Shown piece by piece: positions 51,521-60,395 of a stretch of DNA of 64,000 nucleotides (position 1 is its first letter; every line of letters starts with the position of its first letter). The translations under genes and the position numbers were made by a program. Below the pieces are notes generated by a model. That model was not told where the DNA came from, made no database searches, and saw only the letters and a program-made list of their open reading frames with translations. The stretch comes from Halothiobacillus sp045689735 (GTDB lineage: Bacteria > Pseudomonadota > Gammaproteobacteria > Halothiobacillales > Halothiobacillaceae): positions 1 through 64,000 of the forward strand of contig NZ_CP142685.1 in the NCBI RefSeq assembly GCF_045689735.1. The letters run 5' to 3'.

Positions 51521-52337
51521 CACGACCATTTTGTGCGGCAAAACCGGCAAAAGCGGCGCAGCCTTCGGCAAAGAAGCGGCGGATGGTTGCTATGAAAGCC
51601 TCGGGGGCTTCAATGTGTGGCCAATGGCGTGCATCGGACAAAGTGTGCAGGCAACCTTGGGGGTAAGTCGCCGCCAATAAGGGAATGTCGGCATCGGTTA
51701 TGTAGGCGGACTGCGCGCCGCGCACGAAAAGGGTGGCGCCGCAAAAAAATCCTTGCAGATCGGGCATTTGGGAGGCGGCTGGGTAGTTCGCCTGCAAGGC
51801 GTCGAGATTAAAGCGCCAGCGCCAGCCCTGGGGGCTGTGTACCAGGTTTGCGGTGAGGAACGCGCGCACCGCGGGATCGAATAAATGGGCGGCCATCATG
51901 GCGCTGGCCGCTTCGCGCGAGCGTAAATGCGCCAGATCGACCGCGCGCAAGGCGGAAAATACCTCCTGGTGCCAGGCGGGGTAGGCTTTCGGCGCGATAT
52001 CGATCACCGCTAGATGGGTGAATCGCTCCGGGGCAAGATCTGCAAGCACCATCGCGAGTTTGCCGCCGAGGGAGTGCCCCAGCAGCCGGGCGTGCGCCAG
52101 GCCTAGACGGTCCATCAGGGCTAACACATCGGCGGCGAGTGCCGAATAGCTCATCTCGTCGGTCCAGGGGGACTGGCCGTGACTGCGTAAATCCAGGTTG
52201 ATGACCCGATATTGACCGGCCAGTGACCGCGCGACTGCGCGCCAATTCGTCAGTGAGCCGAGCAGCCCGTGCATAATGATGACCGGAAGTCCGCCGCCGG
52301 ATTCTTCATAGTGCAGTGCAACAGGGGATGGGGTCAT
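51516..52337 (-). CDS. Alpha/beta-fold hydrolase (YbfF-like)
   Basis: A 273-residue alpha/beta hydrolase resembling the YbfF esterase group. The oxyanion motif is MHGLLGSLTNW, the nucleophile elbow GHSLGG, and the catalytic acid and His are likely in the region ending DARHWPHIEAPEAF. LRSHGQSPW is typical of the group. No signal peptide is present. Its natural substrate cannot be deduced. It stands alone, divergent from the methyltransferase gene, with the regulatory RNA directly downstream on the same strand. Confidence 0.85.
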   Translation of the reverse strand: MTPSPVALHYEESGGGLPVIIMHGLLGSLTNWRAVARSLAGQYRVINLDLRSHGQSPWTDEMSYSALAADVLALMDRLGLAHARLLGHSLGGKLAMVLADLAPERFTHLAVIDIAPKAYPAWHQEVFSALRAVDLAHLRSREAASAMMAAHLFDPAVRAFLTANLVHSPQGWRWRFNLDALQANYPAASQMPDLQGFFCGATLFVRGAQSAYITDADIPLLAATYPQGCLHTLSDARHWPHIEAPEAFIATIRRFFAEGCAAFAGFAAQNGRV

Positions 52338-52470
52338 CGTGGGGCCTTGTCGTTTGAATACTCAGTGGTTGGAACACTGACGGGGATCGCCCGGCGAGGG
52401 CACGGCCGACGAGTACGGCGGCAGCAGTTTACCACGCTCACCGACCCCAGAGGTTCTGCTGGAATTTGCT

Positions 52471-53736
52471 ATGTCTGAAGTTGTTGATGGCCACCCACTC
52501 CCTGGTCCCGAGTTGTTCGAGGGGCGCCTTTATCCGCAGCATTTGCTGCGTGCGGCCGAATTACTGTCCGAGATTGTCTCGCGGGGGCAGGCCAGTGATC
52601 GCGCCTTGGCGCAGGCGTTTCGGGCGGATCGGCGGTTGGGACGACGCGACCGGCTGTTGATTCAGACCCTGGTCTTTTATGGGCTGCGTTATGGGCACGC
52701 CCTGAAGGACTGGCTCGGGGTGGAGGCACCGTTAGCGCAGCTGGCGGCTGCGCTGTGGCTCGATGGTCGGTTGGATGAGCGGCTGGCGACACAGGCGGGT
52801 GTTGACCCGGCGCGCTGGGCTGGGCGGGTACTGACGCCGCGTATGGCCTGGTCGATGGCGACAGACGATGCCGTGCGTTTGACTGCAGCGTTTGGTGACG
52901 AGGCGGCGGCCGTGGCGGCGGCGCTGCTCATGCGGGCGCCGGTCGATATCCGGCTGGATGCGCGTTGGCCCGCCGAGACGGTGATTCGTGCCCTGCAGAC
53001 GGATGGGCATGAATTCTCCCCGCTGCCGGGTTTGGCGCGGGGCTGGCGCTGTGATGCGCCGGCGGCTCTGGTGCGGCATCCGTTGTTTCTGGAAGGTGCT
53101 TTTGAAATCCAGGATGCCGGGAGCCAATGGATTACGATGGCTTGTGCGGCGTCACCGGGTGAACGCTGGCTAGATTTGTGCGCCGGTGCCGGGGGTAAAA
53201 CCCTGGGCTTGGCTGAGGCGGTGGGGCCGACGGGTCGTGTCCTGGCTTGCGATACGGACGCGCAGCGGCTGGCGCGCTTGCCGGAGCGCCAGCAGCGCCA
53301 TCGGCTTGAACAGATCGATCGGCAGCAGATTACCGGGGCGGACGATCCCGCGCTGGCGGCGCTGCCGTTGTTTGATGGCGTGTTGATCGATGCGCCGTGT
53401 TCCGGGTCGGGCACTTGGCGGCGGCACCCGGAGTTGAAATATCGTTCGCTTGATCTGGCCGCACTCTGCGCCATTCAGGCCGACTTGCTGCGGCAGGGCG
53501 CGCAGCGCCTGCGCCCCGGTGGGCGGTTGATCTATGCCACCTGTAGCCTGTGGCGTGAGGAAAACGAACAGCAGATCGCGGCGTTTCTGGCAGAAAATCC
53601 AGACTGGCAGCCGGGCGATTTGCCTGCGGCTTTGCCCGAGGGCGCGCGGATTGCGGCAGGACAGGCGCGGCTGCGACCCGATCGGCATGATTGTGATGGG
53701 TTTTTCATGGCGGTGCTGCTCCGTCCGTTGGCGTGA
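52471..53736 (+). CDS. RsmB/NOP-family RNA 5-methylcytosine methyltransferase
   Basis: SAM-dependent RNA m5C methyltransferase of the RsmB/NOP family. The 421-residue protein has an N-terminal helical part (about 15-110), then the Rossmann domain with WLDLCAGAGGKTLGLAE (SAM motif I), VLACDTD, catalytic motif IV DAPCSGSGTWRRHPEL and motif VI YATCSLWREENE with the second Cys. The C-terminal PDRHDCDGFFMAVL is typical. It could methylate 16S C967, as RsmB does, but the NusB-like N-terminal domain is short, so the exact target is uncertain. Confidence 0.85.
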   Translation: MSEVVDGHPLPGPELFEGRLYPQHLLRAAELLSEIVSRGQASDRALAQAFRADRRLGRRDRLLIQTLVFYGLRYGHALKDWLGVEAPLAQLAAALWLDGRLDERLATQAGVDPARWAGRVLTPRMAWSMATDDAVRLTAAFGDEAAAVAAALLMRAPVDIRLDARWPAETVIRALQTDGHEFSPLPGLARGWRCDAPAALVRHPLFLEGAFEIQDAGSQWITMACAASPGERWLDLCAGAGGKTLGLAEAVGPTGRVLACDTDAQRLARLPERQQRHRLEQIDRQQITGADDPALAALPLFDGVLIDAPCSGSGTWRRHPELKYRSLDLAALCAIQADLLRQGAQRLRPGGRLIYATCSLWREENEQQIAAFLAENPDWQPGDLPAALPEGARIAAGQARLRPDRHDCDGFFMAVLLRPLA

Positions 53737-53844
53737 CCGTCGGCTCACGGGTGCCGGTGCATTCGACAAAGCCGATGCCGTTCGGCACACTGCCAGGCAG
53801 TGTCGGCTGTGTATCAAGCAAAAATTCACCGAGAGTGCGTGGGG

Positions 53845-54009
53845 ATGGGACAGGGGAATAGTTGGTGGCGTGGGCTCTGGGCGGGGCTGATTCTGGGTGG
53901 CTTCCTGGGGCTTACGGGCTGTGGTCAAAAAGGCGCGCTGGTGCTGCCGTCCGCGGGTGGCTCAGCGCAAACTGCCTCGGCGGAAGGAGTGTCGCAACAT
54001 GCATCCTGA
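53845..54009 (+). CDS. lptM: LptM-like (YifL) small lipoprotein
   Basis: LptM assists maturation of the LptDE LPS translocon in E. coli. From the ATG at 53845 the protein is 54 residues: a hydrophobic signal (LWAGLILGGFLGLTG), lipobox LTGC with C26, then the family motif CGQKGALVLP and a short tail. The gene overlaps lysA by 11 bases, the usual YifL-lysA linkage. The open frame extends upstream to 53800, but the shorter start fits the lipoprotein signal better. Confidence 0.85.
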   Translation: MGQGNSWWRGLWAGLILGGFLGLTGCGQKGALVLPSAGGSAQTASAEGVSQHAS

Positions 54010-55297
54010 GTTGCCCTATCCCTTTTTACAGCGCGACCCCGCCCGTGGCCTGTGTTTGTCCGGCGTGGCGCTGGCCGAGATTGCCGCCGAGTACGGCACG
54101 CCCGTCTATGCCTACAGCGCGGCGGCCATCCGGGATGCCTATGTCGCGTTAACCACCGCGTTTGGCGATCGACCCCATCGCCTGTGTTACGCGGTCAAGG
54201 CCAACGGCAATCTCTCGATTCTGGCCTTGCTCGCGCGCTTGGGGGCGGGATTCGACATCGTCTCCGGCGGGGAACTGGCGCGGGTTCTGGCGGCGGGCGG
54301 CGATCCCGCGAAGGTGGTGTTTTCCGGTGTCGGCAAGCGTGCCGATGAAATTCGTGCGGCACTCGAAGTCGGGATCGGGTGTTTGAATGTCGAATCGGCG
54401 GCAGAGCTCGACCGGGTGGCGCAAATCGCCGCAGCGATGGGCGTCATCGCGCCGGTTTCCTTGCGGGTGAACCCGGATGTCGATGCCAAGACCCATCCCT
54501 ACATTTCCACCGGGTTGAAAGACAACAAGTTCGGCATTCCGATTGGGCAGGCAGCGGGCTTGTATCGGCAGATTCAGCGGCATCCGCATCTGGCGGCGGT
54601 GGGCATCGACTGCCATATCGGCTCGCAATTGCTGGATGTCAGCCCGTTTGCCGCTGCCGCCGAGCGGGTGCTGGCTTTGCTGGATGAGCTCACCCTGTTG
54701 GGCATTGAATTGCATCATCTGGACTTGGGCGGGGGGCTGGGGATTCGCTACACCACGGAGCAAGCGCCGACGGCGGCGGCCTGGGTGGATGCCCTGCTGA
54801 CGGTTATCGACCGGCATCCTTTGGCGCGTCGTCTGCCGATCTGGCTGGAGCCGGGACGGTTTTTGGTGGGGCCGGCGGGCGTGCTGCTGAGCCGGGTCGA
54901 ATATTTGAAACCGCATCCTGATGACGGCAAGTCGTTCGCGATCGTCGATGCGGCGATGAATGATTTGATGCGCCCGGCGCTGTACGGCAGTGTGATGGCG
55001 ATCGAGGCCGTGCAGCCAGCGGCGGACACGGTGGCGCAGGACTGGGAGATCGTCGGCCCGGTCTGCGAAACCGGCGATTTCCTCGGTAAAGGGCGGCATC
55101 TTCCGCTGGCGGCGGGGGATATCGTGGCGGTGCTCGGGGCGGGCGCCTACGGGTTTTCCATGGCCTCCAACTACAACACCCGCGGGCGACCGGCGGAGGT
55201 GCTGGTCGAGAACGGCGCGGTGCGGCCGATTCGGGCGCGGGAAAGCGTCGAAGATTTATTCCAGCACGAACGCCCGTTCCCCTCGCCGAACGCGTAG
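53999..55297 (+). CDS. lysA: Diaminopimelate decarboxylase
   Basis: PLP enzyme making lysine from meso-diaminopimelate. The 432-residue protein has the PLP lysine K67 in CYAVKANGN, DIVSGGELARVLAAG, HIGSQLLD, LDLGGGLGIRY, EPGRFLVGPAG, the active Cys in GPVCETGDFLG, and GAYGFSMASNYN. The ATG at 53999 has AAGGAG upstream. An open frame starting at 53897 is the shadow of lptM. Confidence 0.96.
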   Translation: MHPELPYPFLQRDPARGLCLSGVALAEIAAEYGTPVYAYSAAAIRDAYVALTTAFGDRPHRLCYAVKANGNLSILALLARLGAGFDIVSGGELARVLAAGGDPAKVVFSGVGKRADEIRAALEVGIGCLNVESAAELDRVAQIAAAMGVIAPVSLRVNPDVDAKTHPYISTGLKDNKFGIPIGQAAGLYRQIQRHPHLAAVGIDCHIGSQLLDVSPFAAAAERVLALLDELTLLGIELHHLDLGGGLGIRYTTEQAPTAAAWVDALLTVIDRHPLARRLPIWLEPGRFLVGPAGVLLSRVEYLKPHPDDGKSFAIVDAAMNDLMRPALYGSVMAIEAVQPAADTVAQDWEIVGPVCETGDFLGKGRHLPLAAGDIVAVLGAGAYGFSMASNYNTRGRPAEVLVENGAVRPIRARESVEDLFQHERPFPSPNA

Positions 55298-55428
55298 CGC
55301 GCGGCCGACGATTCGCGGGTGTGCGCCGTTGTTCGATGAACCGACCGCATAGCGGGACGGTTCTTGATAGCCGGTTTCTATCAATCCAATCTGGAAAATC
55401 AATTTAACCCGCACCATGAACTGGGGTA

Positions 55429-55458
55429 TTGTCATACCCAATACATGATGAGTATGGT
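55429..55458 (+). promoter_or_regulatory. Putative promoter of the peroxiredoxin-glutaredoxin gene
   Basis: TTGTCA (55429-55434) and TATGGT (55453-55458) are 18 bp apart, about 95 bp before the gene start. The -35 overlaps a dyad GGGTAT-TGTC-ATACCC (55425-55440 region) that could be a regulator site. This is a pattern match only. Confidence 0.4.
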
Positions 55459-55553
55459 TTGATTCCGCTGCCTCCTTGTGGTCGCGTCAGCGTGTAAACC
55501 GTCGTCGTTCACTTTTTGTTCAACCCCTTGCTTACTCTACTGAGGAGATCGTC

Positions 55554-56291
55554 ATGCTCGAAAATCGTGAAGGCCAACGCGTGCCCCAGGTGACCTTTCG
55601 TACCCGCCAGAACAATCAGTGGGTCGATGTCACCACGGAAGAGTTGTTCAAGGGCAAAACCGTGGCGGTGTTTTCGTTGCCCGGTGCGTTCACGCCGACT
55701 TGCTCATCCAGCCATGTGCCGCGCTTCAACGAGTTGGCGCCGGTGTTTTTCCAGCATGGGGTGGATAGCATCCTGTGTGTTTCCGTCAACGATACCTTCG
55801 TGATGAACGAGTGGGCGCAAGATCAAAAAGCGGAACACATCCGCTTCATCCCCGATGGCAACGGTGAGTTTACCGAGGGCATGGGGATGCTGGTCGATAA
55901 AGAAAACTTAGGGTTTGGCAAGCGCTCCTGGCGTTATTCGATGCTGGTCAAAGATGGCGTCATCAGCAAAATGTTCATCGAGCCGAATGTGGCCGGTGAT
56001 CCGTATGAAGTGTCGGATGCGGATACAATCCTGGACTTCATCGCCCCCAACGCCGTCAAACCGCATTCCGTGATGCTGTTTACCCGCGAGACCTGCCCGT
56101 TCTGCATTCGCGCTAAGGGCATGCTGCATGAAGCAGGGATTGCGTTCGATGAAATTCTGGTCGGCGATCAGGTCAACTTGCGGGCGCTGCGCGCGGCCAC
56201 CGGTTCCGAGACCGTGCCGCAGGTCTTTATCGACGGCCAGTTGATTGGCGGCAGCGACAAGCTTGCCGAATGGTTGGCTGCCCGGCGCTGA
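55554..56291 (+). CDS. Peroxiredoxin-glutaredoxin fusion (hybrid Prx5-Grx)
   Basis: Glutathione-dependent peroxidase that reduces H2O2 and alkyl peroxides. The 245-residue protein has an N-terminal Prx5 domain with peroxidatic C50 in GAFTPTCSSSHVPRF, and a C-terminal glutaredoxin (from about 172) with CPFC at 181-184, SETVPQVFIDG and a GGSD glutathione-binding turn. The ATG at 55554 follows TGAGGAG. gor follows, so peroxide reduction and glutathione recycling are encoded together. Hybrids of this type are known in Haemophilus and other Proteobacteria. Confidence 0.94.
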   Translation: MLENREGQRVPQVTFRTRQNNQWVDVTTEELFKGKTVAVFSLPGAFTPTCSSSHVPRFNELAPVFFQHGVDSILCVSVNDTFVMNEWAQDQKAEHIRFIPDGNGEFTEGMGMLVDKENLGFGKRSWRYSMLVKDGVISKMFIEPNVAGDPYEVSDADTILDFIAPNAVKPHSVMLFTRETCPFCIRAKGMLHEAGIAFDEILVGDQVNLRALRAATGSETVPQVFIDGQLIGGSDKLAEWLAARR

Positions 56292-56359
56292 GCGATCCCC
56301 GTTCGTGCTCCGCTCGAGGCTGAACAGGGCGGCCTGCCCTGTTCGCTCGCCCCGCACGG

Positions 56360-56406
56360 GGCGATACGGCCATGCCGCCGATGGGTGGCGGTATGGCCGT
56401 ATCGCC
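56360..56406. repeat. 20-bp stem hairpin upstream of gor
   Basis: 56360-56379 and 56387-56406 are inverted repeats with a single G-T wobble across a 7-base loop (GATGGGT). The stem contains CGATACGGCCAT on the left and ATGGCCGTATCG on the right. It sits 68 bp after the fusion stop and 24 bp before the gor ATG. No T-run follows, so it may act as an mRNA-stability or attenuation element. Confidence 0.7.
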
Positions 56407-56430
56407 ATGCCTATCTGTCAGGAGTAAATC

Positions 56431-57801
56431 ATGAATGATTCAGTGCGTGCGTTTGATCTGATTGTGCTCGGCGGCGGTTCCGGTGGCTTGGCCGTGGCCG
56501 AGCGGGCCGCTGCCTATGGCGTCAAGGTCGCGGTGATTGAGCCCGCGTCGCTGGGCGGCACCTGCGTCAATTTGGGTTGCGTGCCGAAAAAAGTCATGTG
56601 GTACGCGGCGAATTTCGCCCACGCCCGCCACGAAGCCGAGGGTTGGGGCTTTGCCCCTGCGGATGCGTCGGTCGATTTCGCCGCGCTGGTAGCGGGGCGG
56701 AATCGCTATGTCGACAATATCCGGCAGTTTTGGGATGGTTACGCCGAACGGCTGGGTATCACCGTGCTGCGGGGGCGTGGTGTGTTGACCTCGCCGACTA
56801 CGGTGGCCGTGGAGGATACAACCTACACCGCCCCCCATATCGTGTTGTCCACTGGCGGTCATCCCTTCGTGCCGCCGGTGCCCGGCGCGGCGCTCGGCAT
56901 CACCTCCGATGGTTTCTTCGATTTGACCGAGTTGCCCCGCCGTGTCGCGGTGATTGGCGGGGGGTATATCGGTGTCGAGTTGGCCGGGGTGCTGAAGGCG
57001 CTGGGCAGTGAGGTGACGCTGCTGGATCTGCTCGACACGATCATCGCGCCCTTCGATGGGATGCTGCGCGAAGTGGCCACCGAAAATCTGGCCGCCTTGG
57101 GCGTGACGATGCATCTGCCCTTCAAGGTGCAGGCATTGACCCAATCGGAAGACGGGAAATTCCTCACGGGTGCGGATGGTCAGACACTGGGGCCCTTCGA
57201 TCAAATCATCTGGGCGGTCGGTCGTGCGCCGAATACCCGGGACATTGGGTTGGAGGCGGCCGGCGTGACGGTCGAGCGCAACGGGATCATTCCGACCGAT
57301 GCGTACCAGAACACCAATGTGCCGAGCGTGTTTGCGATTGGCGACATCACCGGGCGCGCGCCGTTGACGCCGGTGGCCATCGCGGCGGGGCGCCAACTGG
57401 CCGAGCGCCTGTTCAACGGGAAACCGGCGGCCAAGCTCGATTACCACGATATTCCGACCGTGGTGTTCGCCCATCCTCCGATCGGTACGGTGGGGATGAC
57501 AGAAGAAGCTGCGCGCGCCGAATATGGCGATGCTGCGATCACCATCTATGAAACCCGCTTCACGCCGATGCGTTATGCGCTGTCCTCGACCGGATTCAAG
57601 ACGGCGATGAAGCTCGTATGCCTCGGTAAGCACCAGCGCGTGATTGGCGTGCACCTCATTGGCGACGGCGTGGATGAGATGCTGCAAGGCTTTGCCGTGG
57701 CGGTTAAAGCCGGGCTGACCAAGGCCGATTTCGACGCGACGGTGGCGATCCATCCGACCGCCTCCGAGGAATTGGTGACCCTGAAAACGCCCCGGGATTG
57801 A
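56431..57801 (+). CDS. gor: Glutathione-disulfide reductase
   Basis: FAD/NADPH enzyme that keeps glutathione reduced. The 456-residue protein has the FAD motif LIVLGGGSGGLAVAERAA, redox disulfide C45 and C50 in GGTCVNLGCVPKK, NADP motif VAVIGGGYIGVELAG, FAD motif VFAIGDITGRAPLTPVA and the C-terminal catalytic HPTASEE. GGAGTAA precedes the ATG. It follows the Prx-Grx fusion, which consumes glutathione. Confidence 0.95.
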   Translation: MNDSVRAFDLIVLGGGSGGLAVAERAAAYGVKVAVIEPASLGGTCVNLGCVPKKVMWYAANFAHARHEAEGWGFAPADASVDFAALVAGRNRYVDNIRQFWDGYAERLGITVLRGRGVLTSPTTVAVEDTTYTAPHIVLSTGGHPFVPPVPGAALGITSDGFFDLTELPRRVAVIGGGYIGVELAGVLKALGSEVTLLDLLDTIIAPFDGMLREVATENLAALGVTMHLPFKVQALTQSEDGKFLTGADGQTLGPFDQIIWAVGRAPNTRDIGLEAAGVTVERNGIIPTDAYQNTNVPSVFAIGDITGRAPLTPVAIAAGRQLAERLFNGKPAAKLDYHDIPTVVFAHPPIGTVGMTEEAARAEYGDAAITIYETRFTPMRYALSSTGFKTAMKLVCLGKHQRVIGVHLIGDGVDEMLQGFAVAVKAGLTKADFDATVAIHPTASEELVTLKTPRD

Positions 57802-57809
57802 GCTGCCTC

Positions 57810-58736
57810 ATGTTTCTGGAAGCCCGTCATTTGCGCACCATCCGCGCGATCGTCGAAAGTGACTCGCTCGCGCTGGCGGCGGAACAGCTGCATTTGACGC
57901 AATCGGCGCTGTCGCATCAGTTACGGGCGATTGAGGAGTATTACGGCGTTTCCCTGTTTTCCCGCCGTTCGCGCCCGATGCAGCCGACGCCCGCCGGGCG
58001 GCGGATTCTGCAGGCATCGCAGCACATTTTGCCGCTGTTCGATGCGCTGGATCGGGATCTCCGCCAGCTGGCGGGCGACGATACCGGACGGCTGTTTATC
58101 GCGCTGGAGTGCCATTCCTGTTTCTCCTGGCTGTTGCCGACGCTCGATGCGTATCGCCAGCAGTGGCCGAATATCGACACCGACTTATCCCTGGCGCATA
58201 GTTTTGATGCGCTGGATGCCTTGGCGCGTGGCCTGGTCGATGTGGTCGTCAGTTCGGATCCCGTCGATAACCCGGCGCTCGTGTTTGAGCCCTTGTTCGA
58301 GTATGCGGTCATGCTCATGGTCGCGCCAGAACACCGGCTGGCGACGGAAGCGGTGATTACGCCAGAGATGCTGGCGGAAGAGACGGTCATTACCTATCCG
58401 GTCAATCGGCAGCGGCTGGATATCTTCCGGCGGTTTCTGGAGCCGGCCGGGGTAGAGCCCAAGGCGACACGCAGTTCCGAGCTGACCGTGATGATCGCGC
58501 AATGGGTGGCGAGCCAGCGCGGCGTGGCGGCGCTGCCGGCCTGGGCGGTGGCGGAAGAGCTGGCGGGGGGGCGCCTGGTGGCGCGGCCCTTATCGACCGA
58601 AGGGATGAGCGCCACGCTGTATCTCGCATTGCGCAAAGACGAGGCCGGGTTGCCCTTCGTGCGCGAGTTCGTGGATACGGCGCGCCGGGTATCCCGCCGG
58701 ACGCTGACCGGAATTCGCAGCAGCGCTGCGGTTTGA
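57810..58736 (+). CDS. metR: LysR-family regulator, MetR type
   Basis: Transcription factor likely controlling methionine/homocysteine genes. From the ATG at 57810 the protein is 308 residues with an N-terminal helix-turn-helix (LALAAEQLHLTQSALSHQLRAIEE) and an effector domain carrying the MetR-like IALECHSCFSWLLPTLDAYRQQWP, VITYPVNRQRLDIFRRFLEPAGV and GVAALPAWAV. It starts eight bases after the gor stop, so it may be transcribed with gor. No met genes lie near. OxyR is less likely because the paired regulatory cysteines are not in place. Confidence 0.85.
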   Translation: MFLEARHLRTIRAIVESDSLALAAEQLHLTQSALSHQLRAIEEYYGVSLFSRRSRPMQPTPAGRRILQASQHILPLFDALDRDLRQLAGDDTGRLFIALECHSCFSWLLPTLDAYRQQWPNIDTDLSLAHSFDALDALARGLVDVVVSSDPVDNPALVFEPLFEYAVMLMVAPEHRLATEAVITPEMLAEETVITYPVNRQRLDIFRRFLEPAGVEPKATRSSELTVMIAQWVASQRGVAALPAWAVAEELAGGRLVARPLSTEGMSATLYLALRKDEAGLPFVREFVDTARRVSRRTLTGIRSSAAV

Positions 58737-58820
58737 GCGGCGGCACGCCCAGGTTTTCAGGCTGGGGTCGTCGAAGGATTGGCCGATTGCGCGCCGCGCG
58801 TTTCCGCCCAGGCCGGCCGG

Positions 58821-59564
58821 TTACTCCGGTTTGCCGGTGAGCGCTGCGCGCTTCTTGCGCATCCGGATATTCAGGAACTCGACGATGACCGAGAACGCCA
58901 TCGCAGAATAAATATAGCCCTTCGAGACATGGACGCCGAACGATTCGGCCATCAGGAACACCCCGACCAGGATCAGGAAAGATAGCGCCAACATTTTCAC
59001 GGTGGGGTGCCGTTCGACGAATTCGCTGATTGGCTTGGCAGCGACCATCATCACCAGCACGGCGGCCACAATGGCGGCCACCATGATTTCAATGTGCTGC
59101 ACCAAGCCAATTGCGGTGATCACGGAATCGAGCGAGAACACAATGTCGATCAGGGCGATTTGCATGATCACGGTGCTGATGGCTACCTTTTTCAGTGAAG
59201 GACCATCGTGGGATTCGGCCTGCCCGCCCGTCTCCATCGTTTCGTGCATTTCGGTGACGGCTTTGTAAATTAGAAAGAGGCCGCCGACCAGCAGGATCAA
59301 ATCCCGGCCAGAAAATCCCAATTCGCCAATGTGGATAAAGGGTTGCGTTAATCCCATCAGCCAGACCAAGGAGAACAGCAGGCCGATCCGGGTGACCATG
59401 GCCAAAGCCAGCCCAAACAGTCGGGCGGCCTGGCGTTTGTGTGCCGGCAGTTTCCCGACCAGAATGGCGATGACGATGATGTTGTCGATCCCCAACACGA
59501 TTTCCAGCGCGGTCAGGGTGGCAAAGGCAATCCAGGTTTCCGGGGCGAAAAGGAGTTCCAGCAT
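58821..59564 (-). CDS. TerC-family integral membrane protein (YgdQ-like)
   Basis: A 247-residue TerC/YgdQ-type membrane protein with about seven helices. It has the family motifs LTALEIVLGIDNIIVIAILVGKLP and IALIDIVFSLDSVITAIGL, whose Asp-containing repeats suggest metal binding. Relatives are linked to tellurite resistance or Mn/Ca export. The ATG at 59564 aligns with relatives; the TTG at 59576 is less likely. Substrate unknown. It is divergent from the lipoprotein gene. Confidence 0.85.
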   Translation of the reverse strand: MLELLFAPETWIAFATLTALEIVLGIDNIIVIAILVGKLPAHKRQAARLFGLALAMVTRIGLLFSLVWLMGLTQPFIHIGELGFSGRDLILLVGGLFLIYKAVTEMHETMETGGQAESHDGPSLKKVAISTVIMQIALIDIVFSLDSVITAIGLVQHIEIMVAAIVAAVLVMMVAAKPISEFVERHPTVKMLALSFLILVGVFLMAESFGVHVSKGYIYSAMAFSVIVEFLNIRMRKKRAALTGKPE

Positions 59565-59717
59565 GGGTCGGCTCAATGGTGCAAAAAATTTTGCGGAATT
59601 CTAGCGGGAATTTGCCGTCATAAGTTGACAAAATTCATGCAGTTAAATATTTCTTGCCGGGCAATCGAATCGTTGTGACTGACACGATATGATGCTCGCC
59701 CTTGGGAGGTGGTCCAG

Positions 59718-60203
59718 ATGAACAGTCGTTTGAATCGAGTCGGGTGGCTTTTGGCGGGTCTTGCGGTGTTGTCCCTGACGCTGGCGGGTTGTGCCACGCC
59801 GATGTCGGCCAATGTCTACAGCAGCAACTCGGCGATGCAGATGCAGACGGTGCGGTACGGCACCATCCAAAGCCTGCGCGGGGTCGAAATTGCTGGTAAT
59901 AACAATGATGTGCCGGTCGGTGCCTTGGGGGGCGCGGTCATCGGCGGCTTGCTGGGCAGCGGCGTAGGGGGTGGGCTGGGGCGTAGCCTCGCGACCGCCG
60001 GTGGCGCGATTGCCGGCGGGATTGCGGGGAACGCCATTCAGGACAATGTCAGTCGGCAAAATGGCGTCGAAATCGTTGTTCGGCTGGATGATGGTCGGAC
60101 GGTGTCGGTGGTGCAGCCAGTTGGGGCTGAGCTGTTCCGAGTCGGGCAGCGGGTACAGCTGATGACGGCACCCAATGGCACCACCCGCGTGACCGGCGCC
60201 TGA
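59718..60203 (+). CDS. Glycine-zipper outer-membrane lipoprotein (SlyB/Pcp-like)
   Basis: A 161-residue lipoprotein. The signal ends in lipobox LAGC with C25, after which come a Gln/Ser region, a Gly-zipper 2TM segment (ALGGAVIGGLLGSGVGGGLG to AGGAIAGGIAGNAI, about 71-110) and a C-terminal beta region VRLDDGRTVSVVQP with LFRVGQRVQLM. This is the SlyB/Pcp layout, a PhoP-linked envelope-stress lipoprotein in enterics. The ATG at 59718 has GGAGG nine bases upstream. Confidence 0.87.
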   Translation: MNSRLNRVGWLLAGLAVLSLTLAGCATPMSANVYSSNSAMQMQTVRYGTIQSLRGVEIAGNNNDVPVGALGGAVIGGLLGSGVGGGLGRSLATAGGAIAGGIAGNAIQDNVSRQNGVEIVVRLDDGRTVSVVQPVGAELFRVGQRVQLMTAPNGTTRVTGA

Positions 60204-60395
60204 TCGCCGGCTTGGCCAATCCACGGGTTGGCGCCACCTGCTTCAATAGCCTGTTCAACGGCGGTCGCAGGCCGGCTCTGCGTGCCGGGCATGGATGGAC
60301 GAGGGCTTCATCGTGAACCGGCGTGGCGACCGGCGGGTCGCCAGTCAAATACCTTCCGCCGGTTCATGCCGGGCGGGTTTTCGACAGGGGTGAGT

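Noticed and set aside
57810..58736. OxyR as the identity of the LysR regulator next to the peroxiredoxin
   Set aside because: The IALECHSC and TYPVNRQRLDIFRRFL segments are MetR-like and the OxyR disulfide cysteines are not in place.
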